Below the pieces are notes generated by a model. That model searched no databases, was not told the DNA's origin, and saw only the letters and a list, made by a program, of their open reading frames with translations. A DNA stretch of 64,000 nucleotides from Kitasatospora kifunensis (lineage in GTDB: Bacteria > Actinomycetota > Actinomycetes > Streptomycetales > Streptomycetaceae). A program made the translations under genes and the position numbers. The stretch covers positions 558,001-622,000 of the forward strand of contig NZ_JACHJV010000001.1 in assembly GCF_014203855.1 (NCBI RefSeq), in the 5' to 3' direction. Below, one piece after another: positions 1 through 8,121 of this stretch; the stretch's first letter is position 1, and every line of letters starts with the position of its first letter.

Positions 1-1
1 C

Positions 2-976
2 ATCGCGCCGTGGAACTACCCGCTGCAGCTGGCCCTCGCCCCGCTGGTGGGCGCCCTCGCGGCGGGCAACACCGCCGTGGTCAAGCCCAGCGAGCTCACC
101 CCGGCGACCTCCGCGGCGATCGCCCGCCTGCTGCCGCGCTACCTGGACCGGGAGGCCGTGGCCGTGCTGGAGGGCGGCGTGCCGGAGACCACCGCACTCC
201 TGGAGCAGCGCTTCGACCACATCTTCTACACCGGCAACGGCCAGGTCGGCCGGATCGTCATGACGGCCGCCGCCAAGCACCTGACCCCGGTCACCCTGGA
301 ACTCGGCGGCAAGAGCCCCGTGGTGGTCGAGCCCGGCGCCGATCTCGCGGTCACCGCCCAGCGGGTGGCGCGCGGCAAGTTCCAGAACGCCGGGCAGACC
401 TGCGTGGCCCCCGACTACATCCTCGCCATCGGCGACACCGCCACCGCACTGGAGGCGCACCTGACCGAGGCCGTGCAGGCGCTGTACGGGGCGGACCCGG
501 CCGACAGCCCGGAGTACGGACGGATCGTCAACGAGCGCCACCACGACCGGCTCACCGCCCTGCTCGGCGACGGCCGGACCGTCACCGGCGGCGGCCACGA
601 CCGCGCCGAGCGCTACCTCGCGCCGACCGTGCTGGCCGAGGTCTCCCCCGAGGCGCCCGTGATGCAGTCGGAGATCTTCGGCCCGATCCTGCCGATCATC
701 GCCGTACCCGACCTGGATGCCGCGATCGCCTTCATCAACGAGCGCGACAAGCCGCTCGCGCTGTACGCCTTCACCGAGTCGGAGCAGACCAAGCAGCGGC
801 TGGCGGCCGAGACCTCCTCGGGCGGCCTCGTCTTCGGCCTCACGGTCTCCCACCTGGCCGTGCCCGAGCTGCCGTTCGGCGGCGTGGGCGAGAGCGGGAT
901 GGGCCGCTACCACGGCGAGTACTCGATCGACACGTTCAGCCACGCCAAGGCCGTCTTCGACAAGCCCCTCGGCTGA
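2..976 (+). CDS. Aldehyde dehydrogenase, 5'-truncated by window edge
   Basis: This is the C-terminal 324 residues of an NAD(P)-dependent aldehyde dehydrogenase, which oxidises an aldehyde to its acid in the cytoplasm. The frame is open from base 2 and begins with the IAPWNYP substrate/cofactor motif, so about 110-130 N-terminal residues lie outside the window. The catalytic general base Glu sits in LELGGKSP (codon at 299) and the nucleophilic Cys in FQNAGQTCVAP (codon at 401). The C-terminal PFGGVGESGMGRYHG block resembles the class 3 (fatty-aldehyde/coniferyl-type) branch. The true start and operon context cannot be seen, and the substrate is not predictable from this fragment. Confidence 0.95.
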   Translation: MAPWNYPLQLALAPLVGALAAGNTAVVKPSELTPATSAAIARLLPRYLDREAVAVLEGGVPETTALLEQRFDHIFYTGNGQVGRIVMTAAAKHLTPVTLELGGKSPVVVEPGADLAVTAQRVARGKFQNAGQTCVAPDYILAIGDTATALEAHLTEAVQALYGADPADSPEYGRIVNERHHDRLTALLGDGRTVTGGGHDRAERYLAPTVLAEVSPEAPVMQSEIFGPILPIIAVPDLDAAIAFINERDKPLALYAFTESEQTKQRLAAETSSGGLVFGLTVSHLAVPELPFGGVGESGMGRYHGEYSIDTFSHAKAVFDKPLG

Positions 977-1113
977 CCCGGCGGTTGGCCGCAGCGTACG
1001 TCGAACCGCCGACAGCGATACTGCGGCGGCTGCACTGCGGCGGCTGCGAGAAGATACCGGTCCCCGGTCGAGCGATCGGCCGGGGACCACCAACCCTCAA
1101 GGAAGGCAAACCG

Positions 1114-1911
1114 ATGAGCACACCGCACCGATCGGACCAGGACCCGGCCGCCGTCGACCACCCCGCGGCCGTCGCGGCGCAGACCGCCCGCTTCGTCAGC
1201 GTGGTCAAGGGCGCCGACCTGGCCACCCCGGTACCGTCCTGTCCCGAGTGGACGCTGGCCGACCTGCTCCAGCACACCGGCAGCGTCCACCGCTGGTTCT
1301 CCGTGCTGCTGCACCAGCGCCTCCAGGAGCGGCCGACCAGCCGGGACGTCGACCTGCAGCTGCCGGCCCAACCCGAGGGCTACGTCGACTGGTTGGCCGC
1401 GAGCGCGGAGGTGGCCGCCGAGGCCTTCACCGCCACCGCCGGCGACACCCCGATGTGGGCGTGGGGCGCCGACCAGCACGCCCGGTTCTGGGCTCGCCGG
1501 ATGCTGTTCGAGACCCTGGTCCACCGGGTGGACGCGGAGCTCGCGTTGGGCATCCGATCGGAGATCGACACTGCGCTCGCGGTGGACGGTGTGGACGAGT
1601 TCCTGGTGAACCTGCCCTTCGCCTCCTTCTTCGCCCCCAAGACCGCGAACCTGCGCGGCAGCGACCGGTCCATCCGGTTCAGCTGCACCGACGCGGACCG
1701 CGACTGGCTGGTGCGCCTGCGCCCCGACGGCTTCGGCCTGGAGGCGAACGACGCCGGCGCCACGGACTCGCCCGCCGACGCGACCGTGCGCGGCAGCGCC
1801 GCGGACCTGCTGCTGCTCGCGTACGGCCGCCTGGACCGCGCGGACAAGCGCTTCGAGGTTCACGGGGACCAGGAGCTGCTCGCGCACTGGTTCACCAACT
1901 CCGCGTTCTGA
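1114..1911 (+). CDS. Maleylpyruvate isomerase / DinB-like family protein
   Basis: A 265-residue protein of the mycothiol-dependent maleylpyruvate-isomerase-like (DinB four-helix bundle) superfamily. The N-terminal half has the characteristic VPSCPEWTLADLLQHTGSVHRW block; its His and the later His in LFETLVHRVDAEL are likely metal ligands. The C-terminal part (VRGSAADLLLLAYGRLDR ... VHGDQELL) matches the usual family tail. The ATG at 1114 follows AAGGAAGG at a workable distance, which excludes the long upstream extension of the frame. Family members are mycothiol-dependent enzymes, but most Streptomyces paralogues have no known substrate. It is convergent with the next gene, with a strong hairpin between them. 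Confidence 0.85.
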   Translation: MSTPHRSDQDPAAVDHPAAVAAQTARFVSVVKGADLATPVPSCPEWTLADLLQHTGSVHRWFSVLLHQRLQERPTSRDVDLQLPAQPEGYVDWLAASAEVAAEAFTATAGDTPMWAWGADQHARFWARRMLFETLVHRVDAELALGIRSEIDTALAVDGVDEFLVNLPFASFFAPKTANLRGSDRSIRFSCTDADRDWLVRLRPDGFGLEANDAGATDSPADATVRGSAADLLLLAYGRLDRADKRFEVHGDQELLAHWFTNSAF

Positions 1912-1971
1912 GGCGCCGAGTTCAGCGGCTCCAGGCTTCTGAGGCACCGGGCTTGCCTCTGAGACAGCCTC

Positions 1972-2015
1972 CGCCCCGTCCGCGTCGCGCACCGAGCGCC
2001 GACGCGGGCGGGGCG
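1972..2015. terminator. Bidirectional intrinsic terminator
   Basis: A 16-bp inverted repeat (arms 1972-1987 and 2000-2015, one G-U wobble, 12-nt loop) lies between the convergent genes ending at 1911 and 2025. Both arms are G/C-rich with no T-run, as is usual for actinobacterial terminators. Confidence 0.7.
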
Positions 2016-2024
2016 CCCTGGTTC

Positions 2025-2858
2025 CTACAGGGCGTCCAGGAATTCCCCGAGGAGCCTGTTGAAGAGCGCGGGGCGTTCCATGTTGGGGTAGTGCCCGGTG
2101 CCCTCGATGGTGGTCGTGCGCCCGTCGGCGACGGTGCACGTGAGCCGCTCGGCCATCCGCAGATTGTCGTCCCCGTCGATGGCGCCGTTGATGGCCAGCA
2201 CCGGCACCGCGATCTGCGCCGCCCGCTGCCAGGTGTCGCGCACCGGCATCCGCCAGTCCGGTTCGGCGGCGGTGTGCTTGCCGATGGTGGTCCTGCCCAT
2301 CTGACGCAGCCGCGACACGATCTCGCCCGGGACCTCGTCGAGCGAGCGGTGCGGCCCGGCGGCAAGGAGCATGAACGCCGCCAGCCAAGCCTCGATGTCG
2401 CCGGCCCTCAACGCGCGCTCCCACTCGGTGAACACCCCGATGAACCAAGGGTGCTGGAAGTCGGGCTCGCTGGTGCCGACGCCGCTGACCACCACCGCGC
2501 GCACCAGTTCCGGGTACTCCAGCGCGGTGTCGACGGCGATGCCCCCACCCATGGACAGTCCCACCAGGACCGCGGGACCGAGTTCCAGGTGGCGCAGCAG
2601 CGCGGCCACGTCGTCGGCCTGGCGGAACAGCCGGCTCGCGTTGGCCGAGCCGCCGTGGCCGCGGGTATCCGGTGCGATCACCCGGTAGCGCGCCGCGAGG
2701 GCCGGCACCTGGTCGTCCCACATCCGGTGATCCAGGAAGCCACCGTGCAGCAGCACCACCGGCTGGCCCACGCCGGTGTCACGGTAGACGAGGTGGCCGT
2801 CCCCGGTCTCGAACGAGCAGAGGTCTGAGTCAGCGGTCCTGACGACGTCATCAATCAT
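2025..2858 (-). CDS. Alpha/beta-fold hydrolase
   Basis: A 277-residue cytoplasmic alpha/beta hydrolase of the 3-oxoadipate enol-lactonase / haloperoxidase-like group. Visible elements are the oxyanion-hole LLHGGF, the nucleophile elbow GLSMGG (Ser), an acid Asp near AINGAIDGDD and the catalytic His in EGTGHYPN. The start is placed at the ATG at 2858 (MIDDVVRT); longer in-frame extension would run through the operator and into the divergent regulator. The start codon touches the first of two palindromic sites, so it is probably repressed by the divergent MarR protein. The substrate is unknown; an ester, lactone or toxic xenobiotic would fit a MarR-controlled gene. Confidence 0.88.
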   Translation of the reverse strand: MIDDVVRTADSDLCSFETGDGHLVYRDTGVGQPVVLLHGGFLDHRMWDDQVPALAARYRVIAPDTRGHGGSANASRLFRQADDVAALLRHLELGPAVLVGLSMGGGIAVDTALEYPELVRAVVVSGVGTSEPDFQHPWFIGVFTEWERALRAGDIEAWLAAFMLLAAGPHRSLDEVPGEIVSRLRQMGRTTIGKHTAAEPDWRMPVRDTWQRAAQIAVPVLAINGAIDGDDNLRMAERLTCTVADGRTTTIEGTGHYPNMERPALFNRLLGEFLDAL

Positions 2859-2905
2859 GACAACCAAGGTGTCATCTTTGCCGAAAGTTGACAACCCAGG
2901 TGTCA
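2858..2905. promoter_or_regulatory. Twin MarR-type operators in divergent intergenic region
   Basis: Two near-identical 17-mers, TGACAACCAAGGTGTCA (2858-2874) and TGACAACCCAGGTGTCA (2889-2905), each carry the dyad TGACA-N7-TGTCA. They are 31 bp apart, about three helical turns. They fill the gap between the divergent hydrolase (start 2858) and MarR gene (start 2916), as expected for an autoregulated MarR pair. The start codons abut the sites, so both transcripts may have very short or no leaders. Confidence 0.75.
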
Positions 2906-2915
2906 TACTGTCGGG

Positions 2916-3389
2916 GTGACCGAATCCGATCCCCCGCTCGCCCCCGACGTCCTGGCCCACCGGCTCACCGAGGTGTTCGCCCTGGTGGGCCCGCTGTACC
3001 GGCGCGTGCTCCGGGCGGTCGAGCAGGCCGAGCCGATCGAAGGGCTCTCCGTCGGGGTGCGCGCCGTGCTGGACCTGCTGCGCCAGCACGGTCCCATGAC
3101 CGTCCCGCAGTTGGGCCGCGCCCAGTCGCTGAGCCGGCAGTTCGTGCAGCGCATGGTCAACGAGGCCGCCACCCGACAGCTGGTCGAGATCATCCCCAAC
3201 CCCGCCCACCAACGCTCCTCACTGGTCCGCCTGACGGATGACGGCAGCGCGGCCATCAACGCCGTGCTCAGCCGCGAACACGCGCTGCTGCGGGAGGTGG
3301 GCGGCGGGCTGACCGACGCCGAGATCAACACCTGCCTGCGGGTCCTGCGCCAGATGCTCGACGTCTTCGACCACGTCGACGTGAACTGA
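2916..3389 (+). CDS. MarR family transcriptional regulator
   Basis: A 157-residue winged-helix regulator. The helix-turn-helix reads MTVPQLGRAQSLSRQFVQRMVNEA (about residues 60-85), followed by the wing in NPAHQRSSLVRLTDDG, and long dimerisation helices lie at both ends. MarR proteins bind DNA as dimers and usually release on binding a small phenolic ligand or on oxidation. It starts at a GTG (2916) just downstream of two dyad operators shared with the divergent hydrolase gene, which points to autorepression and control of that hydrolase. No classical Shine-Dalgarno is visible, compatible with leaderless translation. Confidence 0.92.
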   Translation: MTESDPPLAPDVLAHRLTEVFALVGPLYRRVLRAVEQAEPIEGLSVGVRAVLDLLRQHGPMTVPQLGRAQSLSRQFVQRMVNEAATRQLVEIIPNPAHQRSSLVRLTDDGSAAINAVLSREHALLREVGGGLTDAEINTCLRVLRQMLDVFDHVDVN

Positions 3390-3402
3390 TCGTCAACTCC
3401 GC

Positions 3403-3480
3403 GGGCACGAGCACGGGCACGGGCACGGGCACGGGCACGGGCACGGGCACGGACACAGGCACGGGCACAGGCACAGGCAC
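3403..3480. repeat. Hexanucleotide tandem repeat (GGGCAC)13
   Basis: Thirteen consecutive 6-bp units of consensus GGGCAC with a few substitutions (GAGCAC, GGACAC, AGGCAC). It lies wholly in the 98-bp gap between the convergent MarR and DUF6629 genes, just past both stop codons. Some frames would read Val-Pro or Gly-Thr repeats, but no gene uses them. Such simple repeats can vary in copy number by slippage. Confidence 0.9.
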
Positions 3481-3487
3481 GGGACGG

Positions 3488-4162
3488 TCAGGGCCGCTCC
3501 AGTCGGCCCGCCCAGGACAGGCCCACCTGGTTGGCGGAACCCACCCAGCGCAGCAGCACCACGCTGGCCAGGGCCGCCAGCGCGCACCAGGTGGAGACGA
3601 AGGCCAGCCGCCAGAGCAGCGCCGCCAGCACCGCCGCCGCACCGGTGAGTCGGCCGAGCAGGCGCAGCAGCCGGTCGCCGCTGGCCAGCAGCGCGCCGAC
3701 CGTCGCCAGCACGTAGCCGGTCAGCAGCACCGGCGTCCAGGGGGTCCCCGTCCCGTACGTCAGTGCGTGGCCGTGCGCCCGGACGGTGACCGGGTGGGTC
3801 AGCACGGCCGCCAGCAGGAGCAGTGAGACGGCGGCGCCCAGCACCGCGAACCCGGCGCGGCGCCGGCGCCCGGCGCTCGCGGGGCCGCCGGCGGCGCACC
3901 AGACTCCCGCCGAGACCAGGACCGGCAGCACCGGCAGCGCGATGACCACCCAGGCGGTGCGCGCCCACAGCGCCGGACCGGCGCCGATCCGCCCCTGCGT
4001 GCTGAGCCAGACCACGGCCTCGATCAACTGGTGGGCGCCCAGCAGCAGCGGCAGCACCGCCAACGGCAGCTCACGCGGTCGCCGCACCCGGGACAGGCAG
4101 GCCACGCCGAGACCGACGACGGCCGAGCCCGCCAGGAGATCCGCTTCGGCACTCCAGCACAT
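3488..4162 (-). CDS. DUF6629-like integral membrane protein
   Basis: A 224-residue membrane protein beginning MCWSAEADLLAG, a signature I associate with the DUF6629 family of Streptomyces. About six or seven hydrophobic segments are visible, including AGSAVVGLGVACLS, LPLAVLPLLLGAHQLIEAVVWL, TAWVVIALPVLPVLVSAGVW and FAVLGAAVSLLLLAAVLT. The conserved GAHQLIEAVVWLSTQ motif carries His and Glu within a membrane helix. No enzymatic function is known for the family. It is a single gene, convergent with MarR, and its own promoter must lie in 4163-4300. Confidence 0.8.
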   Translation of the reverse strand: MCWSAEADLLAGSAVVGLGVACLSRVRRPRELPLAVLPLLLGAHQLIEAVVWLSTQGRIGAGPALWARTAWVVIALPVLPVLVSAGVWCAAGGPASAGRRRRAGFAVLGAAVSLLLLAAVLTHPVTVRAHGHALTYGTGTPWTPVLLTGYVLATVGALLASGDRLLRLLGRLTGAAAVLAALLWRLAFVSTWCALAALASVVLLRWVGSANQVGLSWAGRLERP

Positions 4163-4555
4163 TCCTGCCTCCTACTGCCCGCGTGACCAATGGTCAGATC
4201 CTCCGCCGCTCGCGCGGGTATGTCCGGTAGGCAGGCCGGAAAGCGCAACAGTATAATGCTCAACCTTCGCCGGCGCCTTCGCTCCGCCATTGCGGCTGAT
4301 CGCCGCGGCGAGCCGCTCGGCTCGTCAAGGACTTGAACGGGATCGGGTCGGTACCGGCGCCGGTTGGGCGAGCCGGCGGCCCCAGAAACCGCACCAGGCA
4401 CAGGGGTTCCAGACTTTAGTGCCCTGCCATGCCCTGGTCAAGGTCTTTCATTTTTGCCATTCCTTGGGTCAAATATATCTTCAACTTGGCATTTCAGCAT
4501 TTCAGTTCACCGGACGGCCAACGGCCAGGCCGGCAAGGGGAGGACGTCAACCACG
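4163..4555. promoter_or_regulatory. Divergent intergenic region with AT-rich promoter of the M6 protease
   Basis: There is no gene in this stretch. A strikingly AT-rich patch (about 4440-4505) contains a candidate plus-strand promoter, TTGCCA (4454-4459), 16 bp, then TATCTT (4476-4481). Two tandem CATTTCAG octamers follow (4490-4497, 4498-4505). A strong ribosome site GGGGAGGA (4537-4544) lies just before the protease start. The left half, upstream of the DUF6629 gene, shows no clear signal. Confidence 0.45.
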
Positions 4556-6919
4556 TTGAACCTGCAGACGACCATGAGAACCACCGCCGCGGTCACCAGT
4601 ACGGCGCTGATCGCCGCGCTCGGCCTGAGCCTGCTTCCGACGGCGGCCAGCGCGGCCACCACCGCTCCCGTCGCGGTCACCGACCCCGCGGACGCCGCCC
4701 AGGTGGCCCGGGTCGAACACGACCTGCCGGGACCGCTCACCGAGAAGGTGGTCGCCGAACAGAAGGCCGCCACCGAGCAGTTGCTCGCCGGCACGGCGAA
4801 CGTCGAGAAGCACGGCAGCAGCACCAGCGTCAAGCTCGGCCGTGACAAGTACGTCGAACTCGCCCGGGAGCGCACCGACAAGATCTTCACGATCCTGGTG
4901 GACTTCGGCGACCAGGTGGACACCACCACCAAGCTGCCGGACGGCAGCACCAAGTACGGCGGCACCCCGGGACCGGCCCACAACAAGATCACCCAGCCCG
5001 ACCGGGCCACCAACAACTCCACGGCCTGGCAGGCCGACTACAACCAGCAGCACTACCAGGACCTGTACTTCGGCAAGGACCAGCCCTCGCTGAAGAGCTT
5101 CTACGAGAAGCAGTCCTCGGGCCGCTACTCGGTGGACGGGCAGGTCAGCGACTGGGTGCGGGTGCCCTGGAACGAGGCCAGGTACGGCTCCAACTTCTGC
5201 GGCGCGCACATCTGCGCCAACGCGCAGGACCTGATCGTCGACGCACTCAATGCCTGGGTCGCCGACCAGAAGGCCAAGGGGCGCACCGACGCCGACATCA
5301 AGGCCAACCTCGCCGAGTACGACCAGTGGGATCGCTACGGATCCCACCACGACGGCAACTTCAACCAGCCCGACGGCTACATCGACCACTTCCAGATCGT
5401 GCACGCCGGCGAGGACGAGTCGGCCGGCGGCGGCGCGCAGGGCACGGACGCCCTGTGGGCGCACCGCAGTTACGTGCACGGCTCGGAAAACGGCCAGAGC
5501 GGACCGGCCGGCAACAAGCTCGGCGGCGTCCAGATCGGCAACAGCGGCTACTGGGTGGGCGATTACACCATGCAGCCGGAGAACGGCGGCCTTGGTGTCT
5601 TCGCCCACGAGTACGGGCACGACCTCGGTCTACCGGACCTGTACGACACGGTCGGCCCGGGTGACAACTCGGTCGGCTTCTGGTCACTGATGTCCTCCGG
5701 CTCCTGGCTGGGCGACGGGAAGGACACCATCGGCGACAAGCCGAACGACCTGGACGTCTGGAGCAAGCTGCAACTCGGCTGGCTCCGGTACGACAAGGCC
5801 AGCGCGGGCAAGGAGTCCACCCACCACATCGGCCCGGTGGAGTTCAACACCAAACTGCCGCAGGCGCTGGTGGTCGATCTGCCGAAGAAGACCGTCACCA
5901 CCGACATCAACACCCCGTACGCGGGCAAGAGCGAGTGGTGGAGCGGCAGCGCCGACAACCTCGACGTCACGCTCACCCGCGACCTCGATCTGACCGGTCG
6001 CACCTCGGCCACGCTGACGGCCAAGGCCTGGTGGGAGTTGGAGCAGGACTTCGACTTCGGCTACGCCGAGGTGTCCACCGATGGTGGCGCCAACTGGCAG
6101 GTCCTGGAAGGGACTTTCAACGGTGCCGCGCTGCCGAGGAACGCCGCCGGCAAGGCCGCGCTGACCGGCAACACGAACAACACCTGGGGACAGCTCACCT
6201 TCCCGCTCGACGCCTACGCCGGAAAGCGGGTGAAGCTCCGCTTCCACAACACCACCGACGGCGGCCTGCACCTCAAGGGCCTGGCGCTGGACGACATCGC
6301 CGTGACCGCGGACGGTGCCACCGTCTTCACCGACGGCGCCGAGAACGGCGACGCCGGCTGGACGGCGAACGGCTTCTCGCGGATCGGCGGCAGCTTCGCC
6401 AAGGACTACGCCCAGTACTACCTGGCCGAGAACCGTCAGTACGTCTCGTACGACGAGACCCTGAAGACCGGCCCGTACAACTTCGGTTCCGCGAGCAAGC
6501 CCAACTGGGTCGAGCACTACGCCTACCAGCCCGGACTGCTGATCTGGCTCTGGGACACCTCGCAGAGCGACAACAACGTCGGCAGCCACCCGGGCCACGG
6601 CCTGATCCTGCCGATCGACTCGCACCCCGCCCCGCTCAAGTGGGCCGACGGCACCCTGATGCGCCCGCGCATGCAGGGCTACGACTCCACCTTCGGCTCG
6701 CGGCGTACCGACGGCCTCAAGCTGCACAAGGCCGACGTGCTGACCAGCATCCCGCGCTCGCGCGGCGTGGACGAGTTCAACGACCACGAGAAGAAGTACT
6801 GGGACGCCGCCGACCCGTACAGCAGCGTGATCGTGCCGGACACGGGCACCAGCATCGAGATCGAGAACGAGAGCGCGAACTACCTGGAGACCTGGATCCG
6901 GGTGCGCCCGATCAACTGA
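4556..6919 (+). CDS. Secreted M6 family (immune inhibitor A-like) metalloprotease
   Basis: A 787-residue exported zinc endopeptidase. A signal peptide (MRTTAAVTSTALIAALGLSL, cleavage after AASA) follows a short leader. The zinc site is HEYGH at about residues 351-355 with the downstream GLPDLYD, diagnostic of the M6 family. The C-terminal half has beta-rich MAM/lectin-like segments (AEVSTDGGANW, LALDDIAVTADG) as in immune inhibitor A proteins that degrade extracellular host or competitor proteins. The TTG at 4556 is chosen because the only good ribosome site (4537-4544) is 11 bases before it; the ATG at 4574 in the same frame is 29 bases away and is the alternative. The gene is monocistronic and ends at a strong hairpin. 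Confidence 0.93.
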   Translation: MNLQTTMRTTAAVTSTALIAALGLSLLPTAASAATTAPVAVTDPADAAQVARVEHDLPGPLTEKVVAEQKAATEQLLAGTANVEKHGSSTSVKLGRDKYVELARERTDKIFTILVDFGDQVDTTTKLPDGSTKYGGTPGPAHNKITQPDRATNNSTAWQADYNQQHYQDLYFGKDQPSLKSFYEKQSSGRYSVDGQVSDWVRVPWNEARYGSNFCGAHICANAQDLIVDALNAWVADQKAKGRTDADIKANLAEYDQWDRYGSHHDGNFNQPDGYIDHFQIVHAGEDESAGGGAQGTDALWAHRSYVHGSENGQSGPAGNKLGGVQIGNSGYWVGDYTMQPENGGLGVFAHEYGHDLGLPDLYDTVGPGDNSVGFWSLMSSGSWLGDGKDTIGDKPNDLDVWSKLQLGWLRYDKASAGKESTHHIGPVEFNTKLPQALVVDLPKKTVTTDINTPYAGKSEWWSGSADNLDVTLTRDLDLTGRTSATLTAKAWWELEQDFDFGYAEVSTDGGANWQVLEGTFNGAALPRNAAGKAALTGNTNNTWGQLTFPLDAYAGKRVKLRFHNTTDGGLHLKGLALDDIAVTADGATVFTDGAENGDAGWTANGFSRIGGSFAKDYAQYYLAENRQYVSYDETLKTGPYNFGSASKPNWVEHYAYQPGLLIWLWDTSQSDNNVGSHPGHGLILPIDSHPAPLKWADGTLMRPRMQGYDSTFGSRRTDGLKLHKADVLTSIPRSRGVDEFNDHEKKYWDAADPYSSVIVPDTGTSIEIENESANYLETWIRVRPIN

Positions 6920-6942
6920 GCCGCCGCATCGCCTGCGCCTGC

Positions 6943-6984
6943 GTGCTGCCGGGCCTGCCACCACACCGGCAGGCCCGGCAGCAC
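6943..6984 (+). terminator. Intrinsic terminator after M6 protease
   Basis: A perfect 17-bp stem (arms 6943-6959 and 6968-6984, 8-nt loop) begins 24 bases after the protease stop codon. It is G/C-only in character with no T tract, and separates the protease from the next gene. Confidence 0.85.
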
Positions 6985-7065
6985 GGGTGCGCGGGAATGC
7001 GGCAGCGCATGCGGCAGGGAACGCGGCAGGGAATGCGATCGGCGCTGGTGCGCGTTGACGGATTC

Positions 7066-8085
7066 GTGACTACTGCGACCTCGGCTCTCCGGCTCTCGGT
7101 GCTGGACCGTTCCCGGATCAGGCAGGGGCAGCCGCCGGCGCAGGCACTGCGCGAGACGGTGGCCTTCGCCCAGCAGACGGAGCGGTTCGGCTACCACCGG
7201 TTCTGGGTCTCGGAGCACCACGGCGTGCCGGGGGTGGCGGGCTCGGCGCCCACCGTGCTGGCCGCGGCGGTGGCGGCGGCCACCAGCCGGATCCGGGTCG
7301 GCACCGGCGGCGTGATGCTGCCCAACCACCAACCGATGATCGTCGCCGAGCAGTTCGGGGTGCTCGCCGCGCTCTTTCCCGACCGGATCGACATGGGGCT
7401 CGGCCGCTCGGTGGCGTTCACCGACGGTGTCCGCCGAGCGCTGGGCCGGGAGAAGGACGCCGCCGACCACTTCGCCGAGCAACTGACCGAGTTGCTGGGC
7501 TACTTCGACACCGCGCGAAGCACCCACCCCGAGGTTCACGCCCGCCCCGCCGAGGGCCTTCAGGTGCCGGCCTTCGTGCTGGCCACCGGCGCGGGCGCCG
7601 ACATCGCCGCCGAGGCCGGTCTGCCCTTGGTGATCGGGGGCCTGCGCGGGGAGAAGGCGATGCTGACCGCCATCGACCGCTACCGCGACCGGTTCCGCCC
7701 TTCCCCCCAGGCCGCGGCCCCGTACGTGGTCGTCTCCGGCACGGTGGCGGTGGCCGAGACGACAGCGGCCGCCCAGGACCTGCTGGTCTCCGAGGCCTGG
7801 TCGAGCGCCTACGCCCGCACCCACGGGGAGTTCCCGCCGCTCGCCCCGGTGGCCGAGATCCTGGCGCGGGAGCTGAGCCCGCGCGAGCGCGCCGCCTACC
7901 AGCAGGCACTCGACGGGCACATCGCCGGGACGCCGACGCAGGCCGCGGCCGCCCTCGGCGCCCTGATGCGGCGCACCGGGGCCGACGAGTTCCTCGTCAC
8001 CACCAGTACCTACGACCGCACCGCGCTCCTTGACTCCTACCGGCTGCTGGCCCAAGCGGTGGGCCTGGCCCAGGATCTGACCTGA
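7066..8085 (+). CDS. LLM class flavin-dependent oxidoreductase
   Basis: A 339-residue bacterial-luciferase-fold (MsnO8-like) monooxygenase/oxidoreductase using F420 or FMN. Family signatures are the N-terminal LSVLDRS strand, GYHRFWVSEHHGVPGVAGSA, the TSRIRVGTGGVMLPNHQP strand and DRIDMGLGRSVAF. The GTG at 7066 (VTTATSALRLSVLDRS) matches where homologues begin. An in-frame ATG at 7033 is possible, but it extends into a GCGGCAGGGAA repeat and has its AG-rich stretch too close. The substrate is not predictable. The gene is convergent with signal peptidase I. Confidence 0.9.
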   Translation: MTTATSALRLSVLDRSRIRQGQPPAQALRETVAFAQQTERFGYHRFWVSEHHGVPGVAGSAPTVLAAAVAAATSRIRVGTGGVMLPNHQPMIVAEQFGVLAALFPDRIDMGLGRSVAFTDGVRRALGREKDAADHFAEQLTELLGYFDTARSTHPEVHARPAEGLQVPAFVLATGAGADIAAEAGLPLVIGGLRGEKAMLTAIDRYRDRFRPSPQAAAPYVVVSGTVAVAETTAAAQDLLVSEAWSSAYARTHGEFPPLAPVAEILARELSPRERAAYQQALDGHIAGTPTQAAAALGALMRRTGADEFLVTTSTYDRTALLDSYRLLAQAVGLAQDLT

Positions 8086-8121
8086 CGTCAGTTCACCCGC
8101 CGAAGCTACGGCTGCCCGTCC

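Noticed and set aside
10..1113. A long open frame running in front of the maleylpyruvate-isomerase-like gene, across the aldehyde dehydrogenase
   Set aside because: It is an Arg/Pro/Gly-rich shadow of the dehydrogenase frame typical of high-GC DNA; the real gene starts at 1114 with a ribosome site.
717..2828. A 703-codon open frame on the plus strand
   Set aside because: It crosses two real genes in shifted frames and antisense to the hydrolase, with low-complexity Arg/Pro/His composition and no motifs.
3403..3480. The hexamer repeat as a Val-Pro or Gly-Thr repeat protein or as a CRISPR array
   Set aside because: The frames that read through it have no start context, and the unit is 6 bp without spacers, so it is a simple tandem repeat.
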